64,000 nt of DNA from Symsagittifera roscoffensis (Eukaryota; Xenacoelomorpha; Acoela; Convolutidae), in assembly GCF_963678635.1 (NCBI RefSeq), contig NC_087063.1, positions 54,079,074 to 54,143,073 on the forward strand, written 5' to 3'. The position numbers and the translations under genes are program-made. Of this stretch, positions 34,391-43,429 are shown one piece after another; the first letter of the stretch is position 1, and every line of letters begins with the position of its first letter. Below the pieces are notes generated by a model, which did not search any database, was not told the origin of the DNA, and worked only from the letters and a program-made list of their open reading frames with translations.

Positions 34391-36388
34391 TCAGATGTTT
34401 ATGACACGAACTCAACCTATTTAGCAGGAAATAAATCTTTCCCAAATTCCTGCTAAAACTAAAGGATGCTCTTCATATTTCAACTTCAGAAAGAATATCA
34501 CAGAAGCAATGTTATGATAAAAAACTGAGCACTTAGGCTCAGTGAATGAGAATAAAAATTAGAGGATGATATAAAGAAGCCAAAAATTCTAATTTTTGTT
34601 AAGAATAATATTTTCCGAAAAGTAGTTTAACAACCGATTCAGATAGTTGCATAATAAATTTGATTACACTAGCAAACATTAGTGCGCGTTAGTGTTATAC
34701 CACGACTATTCTGTTTTTTTTAAACCAAATCCTGGAGCCACTTTTGGTCGCAAATATTGATGCCACTCTAGGGGCACTTTTACGGCTTTTTGATAGCTTG
34801 TGCTTGGACATTCTGATAGTAATAAACTAAAACAGTTGATAACTTTTACATTCGTGAATTGAACCGAACAAAAGCTATTTGTTGCAAGCAAGATAATTTT
34901 ACTAAAACTCGATTTCAGAATTTTTCTAACTCAAAATTTTTAAATAATGTTGCTTTATGTTTCCCGATTTATTACACGCAAAAAAGTGTAGATGCCTTCA
35001 GTTTGTTATTTTCCAAACTAATACTTGTGTCTAGCAAAATTGTGTCTAGTTGTATTTGGTGCCACATTTGCTATAGCATTGGCAGTTTGTTACCATATGT
35101 AGCTGCTTTATTTGTGAGTAGTGTTCGCCAGTTGTTACGCGATCGTACCCGAGAGGTCAAGGCGTGAGACTCCAGGTCGAGATCGGAAGTTCGAGGCCAC
35201 ACTAATTCGAAGCTTATTTCTATTTTTTTCTTATTTCACTTTGAGGAGCTGATTTTTTGTCGTGCTTTCGCTAGTGTTCGCCTCTGTGTTCTAGTTTACT
35301 ATAAAACCGGTTTTACTGACTTATCTTAACTATCCAAACCTTATCTCCCAAAATTTTGAGATCAGTTTGTTACTTTCTTACAAAAAAAGCTCAGGATTAG
35401 GACCAGTAAGACAATTTGGAGGAATTCGACCCCCTGGCTACCAACTGTCAAAAAAGTGCCTAAAAACTCCGCAAAATGTTGGCTGAAACAAAAACTAACA
35501 GACGAATTTTTGTAAAAACAGGCCAAAAAATACGTGTTATTCCTCTCTTATGGCATAAACTAAGGATCAGTCAGCCAAAACATGAAGCCGCAAAATGGCA
35601 ACAAAAGGTTGTGATGGGAATTGAGTTTTAAAATTAAAAAAAAATGTTTTATTTTAATTTTTTGCACATTCTTTTGATTTTTAAAAAGCGTTCAGTAGCA
35701 AATAAGCGCCAAATGAAGCTCCAATTAATATATAAGGTTAGAAATGAAAAATTTAAATTGCTTCCATGCAGTTAATGTATAAGTTTGAATAGCTAACATA
35801 ACCACACCAACAATATTACTGCTTAAACAGCCAAAACTAAATATGATTTGGAATTTAACCTGCAAAAAAACCTGCAAATTAAAAATTAATTTTTCGACCC
35901 GCAATTTTTATGCAGATTGAACTGAAAAGTGCCTCCAGCTGCATCGGTAACATTTTTTTTATGCTGTAATAAAATGGAGTTCGGAAACGGAAGCAAGTTG
36001 CAGAGCTGAAACCAATAGAGACGTCGGAAACAGATGGCAGGTGCTTCAGTACACATTTAGCTGATCAACTACAGAAATCAACGTATTTTCTGTTTTTAAT
36101 TCGCTTCTTTCTCAATTTTCAACAAATAAGGTTCCGTAAATACGATCGTGGCTTCAGACGTGGCTTCAGACATGATTAGAATGAGCTTGCAGCATCATTT
36201 TGGAGCATTTGTGTACGTACAATTATTTTGAAATACAGATATTTTGTTATGGTTACCATCAGGATTCAGTTCGCCCTACGGAGTTTCTTCAGTCCGTTGT
36301 TATTTTATGCTACAAAAAGATAATTCTTAACTCTGCTCTTAGCAAACCTGGTGTTCTGAAAATAACTTTTTAGGCCAGATTATTTTAG
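34391..36388 (+). other. Intergenic or intron sequence
   Basis: AT-rich, no convincing gene. 34859-35167 has a 102-codon frame with no recognisable features. Contains the tRNA-like SINE head described separately. Nothing else supportable. Confidence 0.4.
35130..35215 (+). repeat. tRNA-Leu-like SINE head or tRNA pseudogene
   Basis: Contains a box-A-like TACCCGAGAGGTCAAGGCG (35146-35164) and a box-B-like AGTTCGAGGCC (35188-35198) with tRNA spacing, and a D-arm resembling tRNA-Leu. The acceptor stem ends do not pair and no proper anticodon arm can be drawn, so it is not a functional tRNA. The two Pol III promoter boxes suggest a SINE head. Confidence 0.5.
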
Positions 36389-36563
36389 GTGCATTGTCTC
36401 TCTGATTTGGCTTGAAGTGGATGCGGGATCTGCGGTCACGTGGTTCCAGAGAGGTATAATGCTGGAGGCGAAGTTGATGCCGGAATTCGAGCCGTTCATC
36501 GAGGAGTACCTTGACCCCACCTCGGAGCAATTTAACGCAGTCAAAGTTCTACTAGAACACGAG
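36389..36563 (+). CDS. Exon of unrecognised protein
   Basis: Opens after acceptor GATTATTTTAG (or, shorter, after TGGTTCCAG at 36449) and ends at donor GAG|GTGACG in phase 0. Codes for a globular-looking segment including LMPEFEPFIEEYLDPTSEQF, then VKVLLEHE. GC content is higher than the surroundings and codon use looks coding. I do not recognise the family. The next exon in phase is at 57792, so the young retroelement lies inside the intron. Whether it belongs to the TRPM transcript (through the donor at 34365) or to a separate gene is open. Confidence 0.5.
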
Positions 36564-36736
36564 GTGACGTCGCCAAAAACTTCGCTACCCGGGTCGAGGT
36601 TTTAGCTTATTTTGGGCCGAAATGTTCGAACCAGATGTCATTGTGAGACCTAAAATTCATATAGTCGCGCAGAGCCTATAGTCGAACTGAAGTGAAACAT
36701 AAAGCCGATTCAAAATTTATTCTGCGTTCTATCAAA

Positions 36737-37146
36737 TGGAACCAGATCTAAACTACATTTTATGATTGGATAAATTAGATATTTCACCACTGTAAAGTAT
36801 TTAATATTAACCAATCATGATCCATCTAACTAACAACCCACTTATTTGTAAGTGCTGAAATTACTTGTAATTTCAGCACCAGAGAGATTTGAATTTAACT
36901 TAGAAATTAGTTGCCTCTCCAAGAGAACTTCAGCAGCCGCAATAAACCAGTATACCCTAGATCTATTGAGCCTAGCAGAGACTAGTTAAACAACCTGAGA
37001 CTAGATAGTATAAGAGTAAGATTAGGATCGGTATTAGACTAAGAAGTTGCACGAATCTATCCGGCCGAAAATAAGATAGCGTGACGAGCAGACGGTGTAC
37101 CCTATCCGAAATTACTCTATGAGTTAACCACCTCGGTCCTAACTCA
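36737..37146 (+). repeat. 5' LTR
   Basis: 410 bp. Contains AATAAA at 36941-36946, a likely polyadenylation signal that would place the R region downstream. A perfect 13-bp inverted repeat (arm GTGCTGAAATTAC, spacer TT) lies at 36852-36879. No clear TATA box; the TATTTAATATT stretch near 36799 is a weak candidate. The end CA abuts the primer-binding region. Confidence 0.95.
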
Positions 37147-37467
37147 TCTGGTGCGACCATAAGTCTCGAACAAGACCTTAATAGCTTAGAATTAACCAAA
37201 AATAGATTAGAATCTAGACAAAACATTTTTAAAATGTTATACGACGATAATTTAATCGAAATGTCTCTACGACTCAATAGATCAGAGCCAATATTCCGAA
37301 CGATAACAGAACTACCCGGAATTGCAAGAAGACCTCGAACCAGAGACGACATACGACAAAATAGAAACTTACCAAATAGTTATATGATAGTACGGCAAAA
37401 GCCAACACAAACTTTTATATTTAGAATTTTATTAGCAATGAATTTAGATTTTCATTTACAAACATAA
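37117..37467 (+). CDS. Leader open frame with coiled-coil and Arg-rich segments
   Basis: An open frame runs from the end of U5 through the primer-binding site to a TAA at 37465. The first ATG is at 37234 (77 codons). Upstream of the ATG the frame reads like a heptad coiled coil (LEQDLNSLELTKNRLESR). After it comes an Arg-rich stretch, ARRPRTRDDIRQNRN. The corresponding region is deleted in the old copy, so conservation cannot be tested here. It could be a short upstream ORF, part of a spliced leader exon, or chance in an A-rich, stop-poor region. Confidence 0.3.
37149..37163 (+). promoter_or_regulatory. Candidate primer-binding site
   Basis: TGGTGCGACCATAAG starts 2 nt after the LTR. A PBS begins with TGG, complementary to the CCA end of a tRNA, and usually lies 0-10 nt from the LTR. 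I cannot name the tRNA. Position supports it, complementarity is untested. Confidence 0.5.
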
Positions 37468-38023
37468 AATTTTGAAGTCAATCTTCATAATCATTTCAGG
37501 CGCTAAAACAAAACTATTAATATACAATAACGATTGATAAAAAGATCTCAGATCGTTTTCCTAAAATTCTGCAGTATTATATAAAACATGTTTGGAAAAT
37601 ATTTATTGAAAATCAAAACAAAAATTAGTAGCATGACAATAAACTGTTAGTAATCATAAAATCATCCAATTGTCCCAGCTTCATCACCTAAAACATAACA
37701 GCAATCATAAGCTCACTAATATCATTAAAACACTAAATCTTTTTCTTAAACAAATTTAAACCATTTTAAACTTAAATTCACTTAATTTTAAAATCAGATC
37801 ATCAAGGCTTATCCTTGGATCTTAATTCATTTTCTATTTAATTAAATTTTAAAACTTGATCATCAAGGCCTATCCTTGGATCAAACAGAACAATTTTGTT
37901 CTCCCCCACCCACTTAGCTAGTGTCTAACGACCTCAAACGTCGATTCACTATCCAACCCTTTCTAAAAACCCAAGACTAATAGAAATTTTTCAACAAAAT
38001 TAACCATTCAAATTAGGATAAAC

Positions 38024-38054
38024 AGTGAAGAACTTCGGTTATTCATCCTTCACT
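38024..38054 (+). promoter_or_regulatory. Conserved leader stem-loop with UNCG tetraloop
   Basis: Outer stem AGTGAAG/CTTCACT (7 bp) encloses inner AAC-TTCG-GTT, a C(UUCG)G tetraloop. In the old copy (30786-30816, minus strand) the outer stem is unchanged and the inner hairpin is AGC-TCCG-GCT, so one A-U pair became G-C by changes on both sides, and the loop stays in the UNCG class. Confidence 0.7.
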
Positions 38055-38203
38055 TGAACCCTCCTCTTATCAAAACCCAGGATAAATCTTAGACTTAGTA
38101 AGTTCAAAATAGTATCTAACGAACTACTCGCGTTCTAATTATACCTGAACCTTGTGGATCGATTTACTATTCTCCAACCCTTGAACACAATCACTACCCC
38201 TAA

Positions 38204-38219
38204 GTAAGATTAAGTAAGT
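38204..38219 (+). promoter_or_regulatory. Tandem candidate splice donors
   Basis: CCTAA|GTAAGATTAA|GTAAGTT offers two near-consensus donors 10 nt apart (GT at 38204 and 38214). Both are kept in the old copy, where they read CCAAG|GTAAG and TTAG|GTAAG. A further GTAAGTT lies at 38098. A donor upstream of gag is where retroviruses place the one used for env mRNA. Confidence 0.55.
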
Positions 38220-38400
38220 TAACACCTTAGCTTATACTAGCCACGAGAAAGTAAAAAATCATTCTTCGGAATCGATATACTTTTCTCTCCAACCCTGAAA
38301 AAATAGACCCAGGTTAAGCTAACCAAAAAATCGTAAGGACTAACAGGTTAAGAAAATAGAAATCATCTAACAACTTTTTGCATCCGTCATCCTAAACCTT

Positions 38401-38868
38401 ATGTCATTTAAAAATCTAGGAAACAAACAAACAATCGTTTTACACAACTGTGAAATAGATAACAAAAAATACGATCTTGTAATCACACCTCATACACAAA
38501 CAGTTGGATATATTAGAACAAAACGACAAACACTAAAAAGAAAAATCATAAACAACCGAAGACAAATCACACGAAAAAGATTTTCCAAAAGTAGAAACGC
38601 ATTTTCAGAATCAGAAGCCAGCAATTTAGACGAACTTTATAAATTAAAAGAATCAATTGATAAAAATTGTCCCATTCACGATCAATTATATTTTTCAGAC
38701 TCAGAAACAACTTCAAATTCATCAAAAAGAGGAAAAAGAAGAATAAAAAAGCAATATAAACACAAACCAGTACACTTATATAATTGGAATCAACCAATTA
38801 GACACATCGATAATTACCTATTAACAGTCATTAAACAAAAAAATGAGCCAAACACACACTCCAAGTGA
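38401..38868 (+). CDS. ORF-A, basic accessory protein of unknown family
   Basis: 155 codons starting at ATG and overlapping the gag start by 26 nt in another frame. Residues ~12-40 form a possible small fold (LHNCEIDNKKYDLVITPH, TVGYIRTKRQ). About residues 39-67 are strongly basic (KRKIINNRRQITRKRFSKSR), like a nuclear-localisation or RNA-binding region. An acidic Ser-rich patch (FSESE, FSDSE) and a second basic block (SSKRGKRRIKKQYKHK) follow. The diverged old copy keeps the first half at 30170-30436. No known retrotransposon protein sits upstream of gag like this. I do not recognise the family. A nuclear or RNA-binding regulator is an inference from charge alone. Confidence 0.72.
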   Translation: MSFKNLGNKQTIVLHNCEIDNKKYDLVITPHTQTVGYIRTKRQTLKRKIINNRRQITRKRFSKSRNAFSESEASNLDELYKLKESIDKNCPIHDQLYFSDSETTSNSSKRGKRRIKKQYKHKPVHLYNWNQPIRHIDNYLLTVIKQKNEPNTHSK

Positions 38869-41800
38869 AGATAGTCCAGATGATGACGATATCTTCCCCT
38901 TCCTCGTAGATGCAACCAATGATAGAGGACAGCATATATTTTGCAAGAATTTACTCCTAAATTTGTTTGAACCCGGAATCAGCCCATGTAAAACAGAGTT
39001 CCCAGATGTAAAAATCAAAAGACAAATTATTGATCACTATCTGAAAGATATATGTAATTTGACACAACACTACGGAATCTACACCATAGAATTCACCTCA
39101 CCAAACCCGAATCACCGCAAATATGTAATTCAAACAGACGACCTTGATTTAGAATTTTCAAAAGTATTCTCAGAATATATAAAAAGCATACAAAATCATA
39201 ACTCACAAAGAGCAAACTCCATATTTACTAATGAAATTTTTGCAATAATATATAGTTATATCTCAATATTAGAAAACGAAATCCCAATCCCAAATGTCTC
39301 ACCGACAGAGACATCTAAACATATAAGGATACGACATGAAATCACACTATTTTCAACTTTCCTACATATAATTAAAGAAAATTTCACTAAAGATGAAGTT
39401 TCACAACATACAAAACATGACTTACAAAAAATTTTGGCATGGTTTATAATAGATTATTTCACACATAATATAGATTTGATTTCACAAGCAAGAAAAAATT
39501 TTAGACCTCAAAATTCAAACGATGATACCGCCATCACAGAACAGTCAGACTACATTTGGGACCCCGAATGGTCTCATTATGCATTCATAAATTTCCCACA
39601 ATCAATTTCAAGTCAAGCAATAAGTACAATATCTTATACAAGAGATTATGTAAGAGTAGTACCATTAACCATTGACGCAACACCATTAAACTACAATACA
39701 TTTTTACCTGATACTCGAAATAACAGTTTAAACTCGACCGTCATACACAATGAAAACCTTAATGGAACTAGGAATCTCACTCAACAAGATATTCAGACAC
39801 CATCACACTTCATAAATGAAGAAATTGTCCAAACAACAACAACTACACAACAAAGTATTTCACCGATACGTCCAAATTTAACAACACCAAGAAATACAAA
39901 CACTTCACTAGCACAGGTAACCTTACAATCAACCGTTAAACCTTCGGTTGCTCCAAAATATTCACAAATGGATTACCAAACATATAGACCCTTGACAATA
40001 CCGTCAAAAACACGCAGAACGTTCACAAGAAGCAATTTTGCGGAACATAATTATAATTATACACATTCATCAAAAACAAACTATCCTCCACGAAAAAATA
40101 ATAACAATCAAATCGGATCTCGATACTGGGATAATCCAATGGCAACAACCAATTCAGTAAATTTTCAAACTAATTCACATCCTCCACAGGATCATAGTGA
40201 AAATTACCCATTCTTTCAACAGAATAAAAATAAAAAACAAGCACCTCATCAAACGGATTACCTATCCTCTGATGATGATTATTTACAACGAGATATATTT
40301 GCACCATATACCCAAGAATATCGCGGACAAGGAGTGCAGAAACCATATACACATCATAGAATTTTTTCTCCACACCAGATAGATACACAAAATCAACAAC
40401 CAATACAAATGCAAAACCCAATTAATACACAATCCTTTCAACCAATTCAGCCACAAAACCCAATGATTACACACTCATATCAACCAACACAAATGCAAAA
40501 TGAAATACCACTTCCATATTATCTTCAACAACACGAAATAACAAAAAATCAACTCTCAAATTTTTCACAAATGCCAAATGCAGCAGAATCATTACAAATG
40601 ACAATGAATCCATACCTTATGGGTGGATCATCACTAACATCAAACAAACCATTAATGGTATTCACAGGAACAGACCCTGAATATTCTGTAGAAGATTATT
40701 TAAATGCAGTAACAGCAAATTTAACTTTAAATATAGGACCTGAACCAATTAATACGCCACTACATCAAAACTGGATACATCGACGCACAGCGTTGATACA
40801 GACAACCTTAGACGGCGCAGCCCAAAAATGGTTTTCAGTATTGTCTATAGAAATAAAATCAAATTGGAAGAGATTTACACAAGGATTTTCAAAAATGTTT
40901 GACTCCGAAAGAAACAAACAACAACAAAGAGTTTTATGTAATGAAATTCGCAGATTACCAAATGAAACCATCAAAAAATTAGCAGTACGTATCGAAACAC
41001 TAGTTCGAAAAGCATATTCATTAAATACACACGACTATAAAAACACAAAAATGACAGAAATCTTAATGATGACCTTAACACCTCAATTAAGAAAAATAGC
41101 AATAAAAAAGAGAGCATCCCATCCTTCCTCAATCCGAGAACCCGATTTAGATTTTCGAAAACTAATAGACAAACTAGAGCAAGCGGAAATCACAAAGAAA
41201 CTTGAAGAAACAGAAAATCAGAAATTACAATATGTTAACCGAATCGAAACAAATACCACAAATATCAACAATATACAGGAATCAGATACAGACCTCGTTG
41301 AAAAAATCACTGAAATACTCAATATTTATGAAAAACACCCAAACTTTAAAGGCAAACCATCTTTCAAAAAATGGTGTAATTATTGCCGACGATACGGACA
41401 TAGTATTTCTGAATGTAGACAAAAACAACAAGATAATCAAAACAAACCTCAAAAATATAAAGAACCAAATAAATCATTCTATCAATACATGAAGAAAGAT
41501 CAAAATCTACCGAACAAAAATGTATACAGCAACAACAGTTCAGGAAAACCACTTCCGAACAATATCAATTACACGAGAAATCAATCACCATATAACTCAA
41601 GTTATAGAGGAAGATCACCAGAACGAAGAAATACACAAAATTCGTCACAAAATCATTACAATAGACCAAATAGTCGAAATAACTATTCAAGATCAAATTC
41701 AAATACAACACAATTTGTTTCTAGATCTAATTCCCAATCAAGGAATAGATACTATCCAAACAATCAGTCACGAAACTCATCATATAATAGGAATAGAAAC

Positions 41801-41905
41801 TACTCCAATAATCGAAATAGAAGTTATTCAAACAATCGAAATCAGAATTACCCGAACAATCGATCAAGGAATAACTCATATAACAGATCAAACTATCACA
41901 GATGA
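38843..41905 (+). CDS. gag: Gag polyprotein (capsid and nucleocapsid)
   Basis: 1,020 codons, long for gypsy gag. Residues 1-220 are a globular N-terminal domain; part of it is also present in the old copy at 29700-30165. Residues ~280-595 are Gln/Asn/Ser/Thr/Pro-rich and probably disordered. Residues ~605-780 (VFTGTDPEYSVEDYLNAV, AAQKWFSVLS) resemble the capsid domain of LTR-element gags. One zinc knuckle, CNYCRRYGHSISEC (CX2CX4HX4C), lies at ~845-858. The tail is built of Arg-Asn-Ser-Tyr repeats, a likely RNA-binding nucleocapsid. The frame ends at TGA 41903 but stays open beyond it to 42283 with the same repeat composition, so this stop may be a mutation or a readthrough site before protease. 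Confidence 0.9.
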   Translation: MSQTHTPSEDSPDDDDIFPFLVDATNDRGQHIFCKNLLLNLFEPGISPCKTEFPDVKIKRQIIDHYLKDICNLTQHYGIYTIEFTSPNPNHRKYVIQTDDLDLEFSKVFSEYIKSIQNHNSQRANSIFTNEIFAIIYSYISILENEIPIPNVSPTETSKHIRIRHEITLFSTFLHIIKENFTKDEVSQHTKHDLQKILAWFIIDYFTHNIDLISQARKNFRPQNSNDDTAITEQSDYIWDPEWSHYAFINFPQSISSQAISTISYTRDYVRVVPLTIDATPLNYNTFLPDTRNNSLNSTVIHNENLNGTRNLTQQDIQTPSHFINEEIVQTTTTTQQSISPIRPNLTTPRNTNTSLAQVTLQSTVKPSVAPKYSQMDYQTYRPLTIPSKTRRTFTRSNFAEHNYNYTHSSKTNYPPRKNNNNQIGSRYWDNPMATTNSVNFQTNSHPPQDHSENYPFFQQNKNKKQAPHQTDYLSSDDDYLQRDIFAPYTQEYRGQGVQKPYTHHRIFSPHQIDTQNQQPIQMQNPINTQSFQPIQPQNPMITHSYQPTQMQNEIPLPYYLQQHEITKNQLSNFSQMPNAAESLQMTMNPYLMGGSSLTSNKPLMVFTGTDPEYSVEDYLNAVTANLTLNIGPEPINTPLHQNWIHRRTALIQTTLDGAAQKWFSVLSIEIKSNWKRFTQGFSKMFDSERNKQQQRVLCNEIRRLPNETIKKLAVRIETLVRKAYSLNTHDYKNTKMTEILMMTLTPQLRKIAIKKRASHPSSIREPDLDFRKLIDKLEQAEITKKLEETENQKLQYVNRIETNTTNINNIQESDTDLVEKITEILNIYEKHPNFKGKPSFKKWCNYCRRYGHSISECRQKQQDNQNKPQKYKEPNKSFYQYMKKDQNLPNKNVYSNNSSGKPLPNNINYTRNQSPYNSSYRGRSPERRNTQNSSQNHYNRPNSRNNYSRSNSNTTQFVSRSNSQSRNRYYPNNQSRNSSYNRNRNYSNNRNRSYSNNRNQNYPNNRSRNNSYNRSNYHR

Positions 41906-43394
41906 AACAATAATTATCAAAATAGATCACGAAACTATTCACAAAATCGACATTCAAGTTATAATAATCGTTATAGAAATTATTCCCAATCACCACACAG
42001 AAATAATAACCATTATAACAATTCCAACAATCGCCACAGAAGTAGTACACCTAAACATCAAAGACATATTAATCAAGTACAATCAAATCCAGAAAAAACA
42101 TCAGACCCCCCAGGTATTGATGACACAGTAAATGACGAACTACAACTAAATCAAATAAACTGTGGATCATCAGATTCAGAAAGTGAAACAGAAAAAACTA
42201 CCTCCATCAATATGATAACAGTCGAAAATGACTACGAACCTATTCTATATGAACAACCTTTTTCATCACATATATATATATGAAAACCAATTAGAACTCC
42301 TTCACAATTATTATATTGAACCCATCCATTCCACACAAACAACACAAGAAACTAACGAAATCAACACTACAAATAAATCCAATGAAAATGACCAAACAAA
42401 ATGCTTGAATACAAATCACATCTATCAAAATATACAAAAAGAACAACCTAAAGAAAAAATTTGGACAATACCATTGCTTTTAGAAAGTCCAAGAAACAAA
42501 GAATTTCAACCACCAGATCTTGAAATTGATTTTTTAATTGATTCAGGAGCAGAATCAAATATAATAAACATTCCCACATGGAATGAGATAAAAACATTAC
42601 ACCCAAAACTAACGCCTCTTGAAACCTCCAGTAAACTAGCAACAGCACAAGGATCAACATTGGTAAACTATGGAAAAATTCAATTATTTCTTCTCCCCAC
42701 AAGAACAATAGAGCAGAATAAAATTTTAAGTAAACCATTTAAGCAAATATTTCATATCACTGATATTAAACACAATATCATTGGAATACCATTTATCTCT
42801 AAATATATACCAACAATCAACATCTTGAATAGCAAAATACTAATCAAAGATAAATACACAAAAACAAAAGACACATCACTAACATTTTTTCAAAGATTAA
42901 ATAAACAACCACCATTCTTTTCAAAATTTTATCCAATATATAACCAACAAAGAAAACACGTGAAACCACAATCAGGAAACATATATAATTTTTCAATAAA
43001 ACAAGTACACCAATATGATAAAAAACAAAATAAACAACAACTCTATATGTCAGACTTTGAATTCAAACCTATCCATAAGTTTTTCAAAATCACAATCTCA
43101 TCCATAAAATATTTGAAAAACTCGAATTCAGATATTATATCTCTTCATGTATACAACAATACACCCTATCAAGTAACATTACCTTTAGGACTTTTAGGCT
43201 ATTGCGAAACCAACGCTACGATATCACCAATACACGAAAAAGCATATCGCGTAAATAATATACTCCAATTATTAGATATTTGTCAATCCACAATTCTTAA
43301 TGAAGAATTATCCATAAATAATATAATAAGTAATGAAAAAAAAATACAGATTATTTCACAAAAACCCCATATTTCAAACCAAGATTCAACATAA
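41906..43394 (+). CDS. pol: Aspartic protease region of pol, frame-broken
   Basis: After the gag stop the gag frame remains open to TGA 42281-42283. A different frame then carries protease, open from ATG 42228 to 43394 (388 codons). The switch falls at a (TA)n run near 42268-42280, where loss or gain of bases is likely. The active-site motif is LIDSGAESNII with D-S-G at 42540-42548, and the flap and C-terminal part follow (NIIGIPFISKY). About 170 further residues (HVYNNTPYQVTLPLGLLGYC) form a linker region seen before RT in some gypsy elements. RT lies in another frame starting 36 nt downstream. Confidence 0.8.
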
Positions 43395-43429
43395 ATAACT
43401 ATACAGAGAATCAGCAGAAATTTTTAACA

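Larger units (their letters stand above)
37468..38400 (+). other. Structured leader upstream of ORF-A
   Basis: About 0.9 kb without a long frame but with features shared with the old copy: hairpins at 37801-37820 and 37862-37881, three repeats ending TCCAACCCT (37942, 38160 and 38273), a nested hairpin at 38024-38054 and a cluster of GTAAG donors at 38098-38219. Probably packaging, dimerisation, splicing or translation signals of the genomic RNA. Confidence 0.65.

Noticed and set aside
36972-37352. 126-codon minus-strand frame across the LTR (also at 55334-55666)
   Set aside because: Antisense of the LTR. The same hydrophobic stretch occurs in every LTR copy, including the decayed one at 6533-6838, and it has no regulatory or protein context.
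41520-42131. 203-codon + frame overlapping the gag end, rich in Ile and Thr
   Set aside because: Out-of-frame reading of the Arg-Asn-Ser repeats of the nucleocapsid tail. Low-complexity A-rich sequence gives long open frames by chance.
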